Positions 42,933-56,756 are shown, counted from the first letter of the stretch. The stretch is 64,000 nt of DNA from Janthinobacterium sp. PAMC25594 (GCF_019443505.1 NZ_CP080377.1:2294001-2358000); one strand, 5' to 3'. Notes: a model not told the origin generated them from the letters alone. Numbers and translations are program-made.

Positions 42933-43961
42933 TTAAACAAACACAGGCTCGGGCGACAGGCGCACGCCATATTTCGCCTCGACGTCATCCTGTATCGCTT
43001 TCGCCAGCCGGGTAATGTCCGCGCCACGAGCGCCGCCATTATTCACCAGAACCAGCGCCTGCTTGGGATACACTCCCGCGGGCCCCAGGTTTTTTCCCTT
43101 CCAGCCACACTGATCGATCAGCCAGCCGGCCGCCAGTTTTTCCGTGCCATCGGGCTGAGCATGGTGGACGAGCGCGGGAAAACGTTCCAGCAAGGCCACA
43201 CACTGCTCACGTGACACCACGGGGTTCTTGAAGAAGCTGCCCGCATTGCCGATCACGGCCGGGTCGGGCAATTTACGCCGGCGTATCGCCATCACCGTTT
43301 CAGCCACCTGTTGCGGCGTCGGTTCGGCAAGATTGCGCTCGGCCACGGCCTGCGCCAGTTCCGCATAACGCAAATTCGGCTGCCACTGGGCCGGCAAGGC
43401 AAACGTCACTTCCAGCACGATCAGCTCGCGCCCGTCTGCCTGCTTGAAAATGCTGTCGCGGTAAGCGAAATGGCATGCGTCGCGGTCCATGTCGAAGACG
43501 ATGCCGCTGGCGCTGTGCATGACGCTCACGCTATGCAGATAATCCTTGATTTCAACGCCATACGCACCAATATTCTGGATAGGGGCCGCGCCCACCGTAC
43601 CGGGGATCAGCGACAGGTTTTCCAGCCCGCCCACGCCTTGTGCCAGGGTCCACTGCACGAAGTCGTGCCAGTTTTCACCGGCGGCGGCCGTGACGAGGAT
43701 GGTCTCGAAGTCCGCCTGCGCCAGGCGCATGCCGCGCGTGGCCATGTGCAGCACGACGCCGGGAAAGTCGCCCGTCAGGACAATGTTGCTGCCGCCGCCC
43801 AGTATCAAACGCGGCATGGCGGACAAGGCGGGATCTTGCAACGCGGCCTGCAATTCGGCTTGCGAAGTGATGCGTACGTAGGCGGCCGCGTTGGCCGTGA
43901 TGCCGAAGGTATTCAGGCGCTGGAGGGAGTAATTGTGTTCGATGGTGAGCTCTGCAGACAA
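42933..43961 (-). CDS. murB: UDP-N-acetylenolpyruvoylglucosamine reductase
   Basis: 342 residues, FAD-dependent second step of UDP-MurNAc synthesis. Motifs: LQRLNTFGITANAAAYVRI (N-terminal), RLILGGGSNIVLTGDFPG (FAD), SLIPGTVGAAPIQNIGAYG, FAYRDSIFK with the active-site Arg, and the catalytic serine in NAGSFFKNPVVS. The proposed start is TTG at 43961 (MSAELTIEHNYS), which gives the usual length. The only upstream ATG (44084) would add 41 residues with two cysteines that the family lacks. No strong ribosome binding site decides this. Confidence 0.9.
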   Translation of the reverse strand: MSAELTIEHNYSLQRLNTFGITANAAAYVRITSQAELQAALQDPALSAMPRLILGGGSNIVLTGDFPGVVLHMATRGMRLAQADFETILVTAAAGENWHDFVQWTLAQGVGGLENLSLIPGTVGAAPIQNIGAYGVEIKDYLHSVSVMHSASGIVFDMDRDACHFAYRDSIFKQADGRELIVLEVTFALPAQWQPNLRYAELAQAVAERNLAEPTPQQVAETVMAIRRRKLPDPAVIGNAGSFFKNPVVSREQCVALLERFPALVHHAQPDGTEKLAAGWLIDQCGWKGKNLGPAGVYPKQALVLVNNGGARGADITRLAKAIQDDVEAKYGVRLSPEPVFV

Positions 43962-44143
43962 GGGATAGCGATTATTTTGCTCGATTATAGAGTGAAACCG
44001 ACAAAAAACCAGCGCAAGACAAGGGCAGGCCGTCCGTTGTCCGTTAAAATGTCGCATCTTTAACGAGGCTGTGCCATTTTGCAAAGAATGCGCGCGCCCG
44101 GCGCGCTACGAGCGCGTTCGCTCTAACACGAAAGGAACAGACC

Positions 44144-44629
44144 ATGCCGTCATTTGATGTAGTCTCCGAAGCTGATATGATCGAAGTCAAGAATGCCGTC
44201 GAGCAATCCAACAAGGAAATCACGACGCGCTTCGACTTCAAGGGCAGCGACGCCCGCGTCGAACACAAGGAAAACGAATTGACCGCGTTTGCGGATTCGG
44301 AATTCCAGCTCAGCCAGGTGCGCGACGTACTGACGAACAAATTAACCAAGCGCAAGGTCGATGTACGCTTCCTCGACGAAGGTGACATCAAGAAAATCGG
44401 CGGCGACAAGGTCAAGCAGATCATCAAGATCAAGAATGGCATCGAGTCGGATGATGCCAAGAAAATCGTGCGTGTCATCAAGGACAGCAAGATGAAGGTA
44501 CAAGCGAGCATCCAGGGCGAAGCCGTGCGCGTCACGGGCGCCAAGCGCGATGACCTGCAGGCGGCCATGACCATGCTGCGCAAGGACGTGCCCGACATGC
44601 CGCTGGAATTTAACAATTTCCGCGATTAA
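44144..44629 (+). CDS. YajQ family nucleotide (c-di-GMP)-binding protein
   Basis: 161 residues with the two-half ferredoxin-like fold of YajQ. Key sequence: [38 protein letters not shown] and the C-terminal [11 protein letters not shown]. Homologs in Xanthomonas bind c-di-GMP and act as co-regulators, which is of interest near the WspR cyclase, though the genes are not adjacent. An AAAGGAA ribosome binding site is present. It is divergent from murB, with the promoter in 43962-44143. Confidence 0.95.
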   Translation: MPSFDVVSEADMIEVKNAVEQSNKEITTRFDFKGSDARVEHKENELTAFADSEFQLSQVRDVLTNKLTKRKVDVRFLDEGDIKKIGGDKVKQIIKIKNGIESDDAKKIVRVIKDSKMKVQASIQGEAVRVTGAKRDDLQAAMTMLRKDVPDMPLEFNNFRD

Positions 44630-44815
44630 TTTCGATGAAGCGCGCGATCCGGCACGCGCTTGCACCGGCATGGTGGCAAGCTGCCCGGAGAGCCTGCCTG
44701 CCCGCTTGGGGTAGAATTGAAGCTGCGCACAGCTACATGCGCCCGCGCGCCTGACCGGCGGCGGGCTTGACCGTACATCTGGCTCAGTGATAACCACGGT
44801 AGTCTAAGGATAGCA

Positions 44816-46081
44816 ATGAAACGTGTTGATGATTTCCGCCTGCGATTTGGCAAAAAAGAATATGTGCCCATCATGATAGGCGGAATGGGTGTGGATATTT
44901 CCACGTCGGAGCTGGCCCTGGAAGCGGCCCGGCTGAACGGTATCGGCCATATCTCCGATGCCATGGTGGAAGATGTGTCGGATCGTCGTTTCGACACCAC
45001 CTTCGTCAAAGACAAGACGAAACTGTACAAATTCAACATCAACAACAGCGACAAGGCCGTGGTGCAGTTCGACCTGGGCCGTCTGGCGGAAGCGCAGCGT
45101 CTGCATATCGGCCGCACCATGGAAGCGAAAAAGGGCGATGGCCTGATCTTCGTCAACTGCATGGAAAAGCTGACCATGAATGGCCCCCGCGAGACTTTGC
45201 GCGTGCGCCTGAATGCGGCGCTGGACGCGGGCATCGACGGCATCACCCTGTCGGCCGGCCTGCACTTCGGCTCGTTTGCACTGATCGCCGACCATCCGCG
45301 TTTCCGCGATGCCAAGCTGGGCATCATCGTCTCGTCCGTGCGCGCCTTGCAGATTTTCCTGCGCAAGAACGCCAAGCTGGACCGCCTGCCCGACTTCATC
45401 ATCGTCGAAGGCCCGCTGGCCGGCGGCCACCTGGGTTTCGGCATGGATTGGGCCAATTACGACCTGCACACGATTACCGCCGAAATCCTCGCCTACCTGA
45501 AGACGGAACAGCTGGACATCCCGCTGATCGCCGCTGGCGGCATCTTCACGGGCAGCGATGCCGTCTCCTTCCTGGAAGCGGGCGCAGCCGGCGTGCAAGT
45601 GGCGACGCGCTTTACCGTCACCGAGGAATGCGGCTTGCCAAACAAGGTCAAGCAGGAATACTACAAAGCCTCGGAAGAAGACATCATCGTCAACGGCGTC
45701 TCGCCGACGGGCTACCCGATGCGCATGCTGAAAAACACGCCCGCCATCGGCGCCGGCATCCGTCCAGGCTGCGAATCGTATGGCTATCTGCTCGACGCTA
45801 CGGGCAACTGCGCGTACATCAACTCGTACAACCGCGAAGTGGCGGCCCATCCCGAGCAAAAAACCGTCGTCGTGATGGACAAGACCTGCCTGTGCACGCA
45901 CATGCGCAACTTCAACTGCTGGACCTGCGGCCATTACACGTATCGTCTGAAGGACACCACGCACAAGCTCGACAACGGCGAATACCAGATCCTGACGGCC
46001 GAACACGTCTTCAAGGACTACCAGTTCAGCGTCGACAACCAGATCGCCCTGCCGGAAAAAGAAATCCAGGTACCTGGCTGA
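44816..46081 (+). CDS. Nitronate monooxygenase-like FMN protein
   Basis: 421 residues, TIM-barrel FMN protein of the 2-nitropropane dioxygenase/FabK superfamily. N-terminal PIMIGGMGVDISTSELALEA, GPLAGGHLGFGMDW, IPLIAAGGIFTGSDAVSF and AGVQVATRFTVTEECGLP are FMN- and phosphate-binding segments. The C-terminal extension is cysteine-rich (MDKTCLCTHMRNFNCWTCGH, four Cys), unlike classic nitronate monooxygenases, suggesting zinc or a metal cluster. Substrate is unknown. AAGGA precedes the ATG. Confidence 0.85.
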   Translation: MKRVDDFRLRFGKKEYVPIMIGGMGVDISTSELALEAARLNGIGHISDAMVEDVSDRRFDTTFVKDKTKLYKFNINNSDKAVVQFDLGRLAEAQRLHIGRTMEAKKGDGLIFVNCMEKLTMNGPRETLRVRLNAALDAGIDGITLSAGLHFGSFALIADHPRFRDAKLGIIVSSVRALQIFLRKNAKLDRLPDFIIVEGPLAGGHLGFGMDWANYDLHTITAEILAYLKTEQLDIPLIAAGGIFTGSDAVSFLEAGAAGVQVATRFTVTEECGLPNKVKQEYYKASEEDIIVNGVSPTGYPMRMLKNTPAIGAGIRPGCESYGYLLDATGNCAYINSYNREVAAHPEQKTVVVMDKTCLCTHMRNFNCWTCGHYTYRLKDTTHKLDNGEYQILTAEHVFKDYQFSVDNQIALPEKEIQVPG

Positions 46082-46100
46082 ATCTTGCCAGCCTGAAATG

Positions 46101-46136
46101 AAAATGGCGCAGCCTGCGAAGGCTGCGCCATTTTTT
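46101..46136 (+). terminator. Intrinsic terminator, overlaps the convergent stop codon
   Basis: AATGGCGCAGCC / GGCTGCGCCATT with a short loop and a T-run ending at 46136. The T-run overlaps the stop codon of the convergent LRR-kinase gene. Confidence 0.85.
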
Positions 46137-47442
46137 ATGCTGGGAACATTTCCAGCAATGCCCGTTTGATCACGTCGAACTTGGGCCGCCGCAGCACTTC
46201 TTCTTGCAGGCAAGCTTGCTGCAAAGTCTGCAAGACGGGCAAGGGCGTCGCGCAATGCGCGATCAACTCGCCCAGCAGCACGCCAAAAGCGCGCGCCTCT
46301 ATACTCTGCAGCAAGTTCCCCTGCGACGAGCCGGGCGCAAACATGGACGCCGCGCCAAAGTCGCCCAGCAGGCAGGCGCCACCATCCGCATGCAGGATAT
46401 TGTGGCCATACAAATCACCATGGACGATGCCGCGCGCATGCAACTGGCACACGGCCGAGGCGATGCCATGGGCAATGGCCAGCGCTTGTGGTGCATCAAA
46501 GTGCACGCCATCGACATACACATCGCGCGTGCATGATGCCAGGCTGGGCGGACCGGCCAGGTTGCGGAAGGCAGCATCGATGAGCGGCATGACCAGGCCC
46601 ATCGCCTGTTGCGGATGCCCATCGAGCGTCCCAAGAATGGGAATCAGGCCCGGATGAGCACCCGCGCCGACACAGGCGGCCATTTCGCTGCGTGGCAAGC
46701 CGTCGCTGGTCATCGCCCCCTTGAATACTTTGACGGCGACATCATCACGCCCATCGAGGCGGGCACGGTATATCACGCCCGATGCGCCCTCGCCCAGCTG
46801 CTGCGCCAATGCCAGGCGGGGCCAGGCCACACCCGCCGCACCGGCATCGGTCAGGGTTGCCAGTTCGCGTGCTTCCGTGAACGGGTTGCCCGCGTACGCA
46901 AGCCAGCTCAGGCACGGCAAAGACAGCAGGCAGTCGGGCAGCGCCGTGAAACGGTTGGCGGCAATGCGCACCAGTTCCAACTGGCGGCAATTGGCCAGGG
47001 AGGCGGGCAAGCTGGCCAGGCAATTTCCCGCCAGCATGAGTTTCTGCAATTGCCCGCACTTGCCCAGTTCATCCGGCAAGACTTCGATGGCATTGTCGGT
47101 CAGGGTCAGCCAGCGCAGCCTGGGTGGCAAGGCTGTGGCCGGCACGTGGCGTATCTGGTTCGCCTTGAAGCTGATCATGCTCAGTTTCTGGCAGGAACCG
47201 AGCACGGCAGGCAAAGTGGTGAACAGATTATCCGAGCAAAAAATGATGCGCAGCTTGTGCAGGCGCGGCAAATCGTCAGGCAGGCAGGACAGCGCATTGC
47301 CCGACAAATCAAGAATTTCCAGGCTGTCGGCCAAGTCGAATATCTCACGCGGGAAGTCGCTCAAGCCACAGGACAGCGTCAGACGGCGCACGCCGGCCAG
47401 TTGGCCAGTGCGTAATTGCTCCAGTGTATGCACAGCAGACAA
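46135..47442 (-). CDS. Leucine-rich-repeat protein kinase fusion
   Basis: 435 residues. Residues about 18-200 are six to seven LRR units of about 23 residues (for example SLEILDLSGNALSCLPDDLP, LRIIFCSDNLFTTLPAVLG, LRWLTLTDNAIEVLPDELG). From about 208 a Ser/Thr-kinase-like domain follows with LGEGASGVIYRARLDG (Gly loop), DVAVKVFKGA (ATP Lys), IVHGDLYGHNILHADG (catalytic loop, HGD replacing HRD) and LLGDFGAASMFAPG (DFG). Both halves are complete. LRR-kinase fusions are common in eukaryotes and found in some proteobacteria; target unknown. It lies just downstream of the rrn operon terminator. Confidence 0.88.
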   Translation of the reverse strand: MSAVHTLEQLRTGQLAGVRRLTLSCGLSDFPREIFDLADSLEILDLSGNALSCLPDDLPRLHKLRIIFCSDNLFTTLPAVLGSCQKLSMISFKANQIRHVPATALPPRLRWLTLTDNAIEVLPDELGKCGQLQKLMLAGNCLASLPASLANCRQLELVRIAANRFTALPDCLLSLPCLSWLAYAGNPFTEARELATLTDAGAAGVAWPRLALAQQLGEGASGVIYRARLDGRDDVAVKVFKGAMTSDGLPRSEMAACVGAGAHPGLIPILGTLDGHPQQAMGLVMPLIDAAFRNLAGPPSLASCTRDVYVDGVHFDAPQALAIAHGIASAVCQLHARGIVHGDLYGHNILHADGGACLLGDFGAASMFAPGSSQGNLLQSIEARAFGVLLGELIAHCATPLPVLQTLQQACLQEEVLRRPKFDVIKRALLEMFPA

Positions 47443-47495
47443 GATATCCCTTTCAAAAACCCGGCAAGTGCTGGTATGGCTAAAACCACCAGACG

Positions 47496-47528
47496 AAAAA
47501 AAACCCGACCATTGCTGATCGGGTTTTT
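47496..47528 (-). terminator. rrn operon terminator
   Basis: AAACCCGA / TCGGGTTT arms (47501-47508, 47519-47526) with an 8-nt A-run at 47496-47503 that gives a T-tract on the minus strand, following 5S. Confidence 0.85.
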
Positions 47529-47546
47529 CTCTACTGCGTATAACAA

Positions 47547-47661
47547 GCCTGACGATAACCTACTTTCACACTGGTTGCAGCACTATCATCGGCGCAAAGT
47601 TGTTTCACGGTCCTGTTCGGGATGGGAAGGGGTGGCACCAACTTGCTATGGTCATCAGGCA
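47547..47661 (-). rRNA. rrf: 5S ribosomal RNA
   Basis: Minus-strand sequence begins TGCCTGATGACCATAGCAAG and includes CCATCCCGAACAGGACCGTG and GATGATAGTGCTGCAACCAG, all standard 5S blocks. Ends are accurate to a few bases. Confidence 0.95.
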
Positions 47662-47796
47662 TAACTTGTACCGGCGTTTGTCCTCAGTGGAGCGACAAAG
47701 CCATGAATCTGGAAGAAGCAAAGATTGGGTAATGAATAGTAGTATCAACACACACGCAACGTTGTACCGTCTTATCCTCTGTACCTGCTAAGGTTA

Positions 47797-50677
<2,881 letters not shown>

Positions 50678-50830
50678 AACGTTAGCCTCTGATTACCTAA
50701 ATAATCAAAGAGCGCTACAAGGATAAGAAAGTACAACGTTGTTGCTTGTTTGTTGATACATACAATCATTACCCATCGATTCGCTTTTTACGGCAAACCG
50801 ATCAATAAATAATCTTTACTTCTTCCAGAT

Positions 50831-50841
50831 TGTTAAAGAAC
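50831..50841 (-). promoter_or_regulatory. BoxA-like antitermination site in the 16S-23S spacer
   Basis: GTTCTTTAACA on the minus strand between tRNA-Ala and 23S, identical to the leader copy at 52904-52914. Confidence 0.65.
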
Positions 50842-50910
50842 GAAACAGCTTTGATCGCTAAAAGATCAAATCTAAACCCAGAGGCTTACATTTGTACTTT
50901 CGGTAAAACG

Positions 50911-50986
50911 TGGTGGAGGATGACGGGATCGAACCGACGACCCCCTGCTTGCAAAGCAGGTGCTCTCCCAGCTGAGCTAATCCCCC
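50911..50986 (-). tRNA. tRNA-Ala (anticodon TGC)
   Basis: 76 nt including encoded CCA. Minus-strand GGGGGATTAGCTCAGCTGGG acceptor and D arm, anticodon loop CTTTGCAAG, T loop GGTTCGATCC. Confidence 0.97.
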
Positions 50987-51005
50987 TGAGATTTTACTAA
51001 TTAGC

Positions 51006-51082
51006 TGGTAGGGCTGGTTGGACTCGAACCAACGACCCCCGCGTTATCAACACGGTGCTCTAACCAGCTGAGCTACAGCCCC
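51006..51082 (-). tRNA. tRNA-Ile (anticodon GAT)
   Basis: 77 nt including encoded CCA. Minus-strand GGGGCTGTAGCTCAGCTGGT, anticodon loop TTGATAA, T loop GGTTCGAGTCC. Lies between 16S and tRNA-Ala. Confidence 0.97.
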
Positions 51083-51178
51083 AACGCGGTGCTACTGACG
51101 ACTACTGTTTCTTCTTAATTAAACAGCCGATAAGTGTGAACATTTGATGCGTGAATCATGACTGATTCGTGCAAACTC

Positions 51179-52713
<1,535 letters not shown>

Positions 52714-52903
52714 ATCTCTGTTACTTTGCCATTTTATTGGCACCGTCTTGCGACGGGTCGCTCACTCAAAAAACTGACAGGCTACTTCCGAAGAAGTATC
52801 CTATTTCATTATTTCTTGTGAACATTTGATATTTTAAGTTAGACGCCAATCCGAAGATTGGCGCTGCACTTACATCAAATGCCCACACTTATCGACTGTT
52901 AAT

Positions 52904-52914
52904 TGTTAAAGAAC
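52904..52914 (-). promoter_or_regulatory. BoxA antitermination site in the rrn leader
   Basis: GTTCTTTAACA on the minus strand, about 190 bp before 16S, matching the BoxA consensus that recruits the Nus complex. Confidence 0.7.
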
Positions 52915-53064
52915 GGTATTCGGTACTGCTTTCGCGCTATCGACAAAGCGTTGTGTTTGTCAGCTGCGAAGAAGGAAGAGTATGAAGCTTTTTCAGCATT
53001 TCGTCAACCTTCTTTTTTACCCGCCTCACTCAGCATTTGCATGCATCGTTCAGCGAGGGGGCGA

Positions 53065-53093
53065 ATTATAGCCCCGCCTCGCACGCCCCGCAA
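53065..53093 (-). promoter_or_regulatory. rrn promoter
   Basis: On the minus strand: -35 TTGCGG (53093-53088), 17-bp spacer, -10 TATAAT (53070-53065), in a GC-rich surrounding with a likely discriminator of CGCCCC as expected for stringent control. Confidence 0.65.
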
Positions 53094-53285
53094 GGGCTAT
53101 TTTCTCGCCCTCTCCGCCCAGCAAGCCTTGTCTTCACTTCAAGCGCCTTTTTGTGCAGCCTGTCGCAATCGGCTGGCGTAGTTCGTGGTCTTTAGGCACA
53201 GTGGCAACATCAGACTCTGACGCTACTCAACAAGGGGTTAAACTTGCCCGCTGCGTCGATTAACTCTTGTACTTGAAAGTGCCCC

Positions 53286-54578
53286 ATGCTTCCGATTTCC
53301 AGCCTGCCCCAATTGTTGAAAACCATTCTCGCCTGGTTGCAACGGGCATTCGACGCGACGACAACCTGGGTTACCCAACTGTCCTGGTGGAAATTTTTCC
53401 TGTTCGCGGCGCTGGCCCTGATCGCCGGCTCCATTTTGCAAGATGAGCTGTTCTCGTCCAGCCCGGACGAAGAAGTTGTCATCAAGTCGCATAAACGCAG
53501 CAGCAAGGGCACGGGTGATACCAATATCCTGATCGACGATACCGGCATCCATTTCAATCCCCGCAACAGCAAGAACCGGCGTAGCAGCACGGCCGACGCC
53601 GCCAGCGATCCAGTCGATGCCGCCGAGGCGGACGCCCAAGCCAGCGCCGTGCCGCCTGAGCCGCCCCAACCACCGGCCGCCCCCGCCAAGCCCAGCTATC
53701 CAGTAACGACGAATGCTTCGGGCGAAGAAGTCCATATTGAACTGCCGCCACAAATCGGCGAAGAGCTGTCGAATGCCATCGAAGAAGCGGTCGATGATGC
53801 GGCGGAGCAAAAAGTGTCGCGCTACCACCAGCAAGCGTCCACCTGGTTCAAGAGTTTCGTGTCCTTGCTGGTGTTGGCCCTTTTCGCCATGAAAGCCCTG
53901 GTTGGCGGCAAGAAACGCGCCGAGGCGGAAACTGTCACCGCGAATGAGGCGGCCGAACGCGAATCCATGCAGCGCCAGCTCAGCGAAGCGAAGATGCAGA
54001 TGATGCAGGCGCAAGTCGAGCCGCATTTCCTGTTCAATACGCTCGCTTCCGTCGAGCACCTGATCCAGGTCGATCCGCCGCGCGCAGCCAAGATGCAGCG
54101 CAGCCTGATCCAGTATCTGCGCGCCGTACTGCCGCAAATGCGCGACAACGCCCTGATTACCAACCTGGGCCGCGAAGCGGACATGGTGCAAGCGTACCTG
54201 AACCTGCTGAAAATGCGGATGGAGGAACGCCTGACCGTCGACTTCCAGATTCCCGATGGCCTGCGCAGCGCCGCCTTCCCGCCCATGATGCTGCAATCGA
54301 TGGTGGAAAATGCCATCAAGCACGGACTGGAAGTCAAGCCGGAAGGCGGCACCCTGCGCATCGTGGCAGAAGTGGCGCATAGCAAGCTGCGCGTGATCGT
54401 CACCGATGACGGCCTGGGCTTTGGCGTGGTGCCCAGCGATGGCACGGGACTGGGTTTGCCCACCATCCGCGAACGCCTGAAGCTGCTGCATGGCGACCAG
54501 GGCAGCCTGACCATTACGCCAAATCAACCGTCCGGCGTGTGTGCCGTGATCGAAGTGCCATATCAGCTGTCCAAATAA
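53286..54578 (+). CDS. LytS-type (His_kinase family) sensor kinase
   Basis: 430 residues. One N-terminal transmembrane helix (about 34-52), a charged Pro-rich region to about 150, an amphipathic segment and a second helix near 192-208. The His_kinase domain starts at about 230 with the phospho-acceptor QAQVEPHFLFNTLASVEHL (H247), then an HATPase with SMVENAIKHGLEVKP and DDGLGFG. The wide linker in between may be a periplasmic segment. It pairs with the LytTR regulator 64 bp downstream. The signal is unknown. Confidence 0.9.
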   Translation: MLPISSLPQLLKTILAWLQRAFDATTTWVTQLSWWKFFLFAALALIAGSILQDELFSSSPDEEVVIKSHKRSSKGTGDTNILIDDTGIHFNPRNSKNRRSSTADAASDPVDAAEADAQASAVPPEPPQPPAAPAKPSYPVTTNASGEEVHIELPPQIGEELSNAIEEAVDDAAEQKVSRYHQQASTWFKSFVSLLVLALFAMKALVGGKKRAEAETVTANEAAERESMQRQLSEAKMQMMQAQVEPHFLFNTLASVEHLIQVDPPRAAKMQRSLIQYLRAVLPQMRDNALITNLGREADMVQAYLNLLKMRMEERLTVDFQIPDGLRSAAFPPMMLQSMVENAIKHGLEVKPEGGTLRIVAEVAHSKLRVIVTDDGLGFGVVPSDGTGLGLPTIRERLKLLHGDQGSLTITPNQPSGVCAVIEVPYQLSK

Positions 54579-54641
54579 GACAGTTGATAAAAACGCTAAA
54601 TCATTGAATAATCAATCTTCGCCTGTTCACACTTGAGACCT

Positions 54642-55400
54642 ATGCCTACCGCTATTATTGCCGACGACGAAAGACTGATGCGCGACCAGCTGCGCCTGCG
54701 CCTGGGCCAGGCCTGGCCCGAACTGGAAATCATCGGCGAAGCCAAGAATGGCGACGAAGCGATCGAACTGGTGGAGCAACTCAAGCCCGACTTTGCCTTC
54801 CTCGATATCCGCATGCCGGGCAAGACGGGCATGGAGGCGGCGCAAGTGATAGGCAGCAAGACGCATATCGTCTTCGTCACGGCCTACGACACCCACGCCG
54901 TCGAAGCCTTCGAGCGGGGCGCCGTCGATTATGTGCTCAAGCCGCCCGAGCATGAGCGTTTGCTGGTGACGGTGGAGCGCCTGAAAACGCACCTGAACAA
55001 GCCTGCGCTGGACGTCAACAGCAGCGTTACGGCCATGCTGTCGCAGCTGGCGGAAAAAATCACGGCCAAGCCCACCTATTTGCAATGGATACAGGCCAGC
55101 ATCGGCCAGGACTTGCGCATGATCCCGGTGGAAGAGATTTTATTTTTCCGTTCGGATGAGAAATACACTTGCGTGCAAACCGCCAAGTACGAGGCACTGA
55201 TCCGCAAGCCCGTGCGCGATCTGGCCGAAGAGCTCGACCCTGCGCTGTTCTGGCAAATCCACCGCGCCACCCTGGTCAACGTGAATGCCATCGAAGGCGT
55301 GACGCGCGACATCCGCGGCCGCCACCTGGTACTCATCAAAGGCAAATCCGACAAGCTCGAAGTGAGCCGCAGCTTCTTGCACCTGTTCAAGCAAATGTAA
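54642..55400 (+). CDS. LytTR-type response regulator
   Basis: 252 residues. Receiver domain with IIADDERLMRDQL and the phospho-Asp in FAFLDIRMPGKTGMEA. LytTR DNA-binding domain from about 145: IPVEEILFFRSDEKYTCVQT and FWQIHRATLVNVNAIEGVTR. ATG at 54642 preferred; TTG at 54633 adds three residues. The DNA target is unknown. Confidence 0.93.
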   Translation: MPTAIIADDERLMRDQLRLRLGQAWPELEIIGEAKNGDEAIELVEQLKPDFAFLDIRMPGKTGMEAAQVIGSKTHIVFVTAYDTHAVEAFERGAVDYVLKPPEHERLLVTVERLKTHLNKPALDVNSSVTAMLSQLAEKITAKPTYLQWIQASIGQDLRMIPVEEILFFRSDEKYTCVQTAKYEALIRKPVRDLAEELDPALFWQIHRATLVNVNAIEGVTRDIRGRHLVLIKGKSDKLEVSRSFLHLFKQM

Positions 55401-55564
55401 GTCGCCCGCCGCCGCCCGGCCCATGCCGGCGCGGCGCCTTGATCTCTTCCGCCCCCTTCCTGCGCCACATCAAGCCATGCCGCCCCAGCAGGCATAGGCT
55501 ACATAAAGTCCAACTCTCCATCCCTGTCTTGCCTGCCTTCGTACACGTTCGCAAGGAGAAGCCC

Positions 55565-56755
55565 ATGCCCGACCGAGGCAGTCCCACACTGCTGCGCATC
55601 CTGCCGCTGGGCATGGCGGCGGCGCTATTGCTGTGCTTGTTTCCTCCGCTGAAAGCCCGCCGACAGCGGCAGGCGCGCGGGCAAGCCATCATCGACAGCG
55701 CCAGCGACGCCATCATCAGCATCGACAGCGGGCAATTCATCCTGCATGCGAACGCGGCGGCAGCCAGATTGTTCGACGACACGCTGGCCGGCATGCGCGG
55801 CATGCGCCTGGGCCACTATATCCTGCGCGACTTGCGCACCCTGGGCAGCCTGGGCAAGCACGAGGGCGACCCGCCGTTTGGCGACATCAGCCAGGAGCTG
55901 CGCCTGACGGGCCGGCGCGCCACCGACTACACCCTGACGGGACGGCGCAGCGATGGCGCCATGTTTCCCCTCGAAGGCTCGCTCTCGGCCATGCAGGAAG
56001 ACGGCCATAGCGTATTTACCATCATCGTGCGCGATATCAGCGCGCGCCAGCAGATGCATGAACAGCTGGCCCGCTCCTTTTCGCAATTGCGTGAATTGTC
56101 GAGCGCTCTGCAATCCATCCGCGAAGAAGAGCGCAAACATATCGCGCGCGAACTGCATGATGACTTGGGGCAATTGCTAGCCACCTTGCGGGTCGACCTG
56201 ACCCTGGTGCGCCAGCACTCGGACACCACCGCGCCTCTGCAAGCGTTGCTGCACAGCATGGACGGCTTGCTGGTGACGGCCATCACTTCGCTGCGGCGCA
56301 TCGCCAGCAACCTGCGTCCGCGCGCGCTCGATGAAGGAGGCTTGTATTTCGCGCTGCAAAAATTGCGCCACGACTTCCTCTTGCGCCGCGCCATCCATTT
56401 TGACTTGCTGGCCGACGAGGCCGACCTCGTGCTCGACGACGCGCGCAGCACGGCCATCTACCGCATCGTGCAAGAAGCGCTGACGAATATCGCGCGCCAT
56501 GCCGAGGCAAGCCACATCACCATCGCCCTGCACCGCATCGATTCCTCGCTGGCGATCACCATTCAGGATGACGGCCGCGGCATTGCCGAACATGACCTGG
56601 AAAAAGCCACGGCCTTGGGGCTGCTGGGCATGCGCGAGCGGGTGTGGGGCTTGAACGGCAGCATCCATATCGGCGCCGATAGCGAGCTGGGCGGCACGCG
56701 CATCGAAATCTCGCTGCCCATGCAGGCGGAAGTGATGGAAACAGCCACGTCATAA
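55565..56755 (+). CDS. PAS-containing NarX/UhpB-type sensor kinase
   Basis: 396 residues. An N-terminal membrane helix (about 8-28), a PAS domain (about 40-155; DAIISIDSGQFILHANAAAA and FTIIVRDISAR), a HisKA_3 region with the phospho-acceptor RKHIARELHDDLGQ (H198) and an HATPase with QEALTNIARHAEAS and DDGRGIAEHD. AAGGAG precedes the ATG. No cognate NarL-type regulator is beside it; the adjacent LytTR regulator belongs to a different kinase family, so the partner is probably elsewhere. Confidence 0.9.
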   Translation: MPDRGSPTLLRILPLGMAAALLLCLFPPLKARRQRQARGQAIIDSASDAIISIDSGQFILHANAAAARLFDDTLAGMRGMRLGHYILRDLRTLGSLGKHEGDPPFGDISQELRLTGRRATDYTLTGRRSDGAMFPLEGSLSAMQEDGHSVFTIIVRDISARQQMHEQLARSFSQLRELSSALQSIREEERKHIARELHDDLGQLLATLRVDLTLVRQHSDTTAPLQALLHSMDGLLVTAITSLRRIASNLRPRALDEGGLYFALQKLRHDFLLRRAIHFDLLADEADLVLDDARSTAIYRIVQEALTNIARHAEASHITIALHRIDSSLAITIQDDGRGIAEHDLEKATALGLLGMRERVWGLNGSIHIGADSELGGTRIEISLPMQAEVMETATS

Positions 56756-56756
56756 C

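Larger units (their letters stand above)
52714..53285 (-). other. rrn leader and divergent promoter region
   Basis: 571 bp without a gene, between 16S and the divergent LytS-type kinase gene. It holds the rrn promoter (53065-53093), BoxA (52904-52914) and, near 52840-52870, a short hairpin (CCAATC-CGAA-GATTGG) probably involved in 16S precursor processing. Confidence 0.7.
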
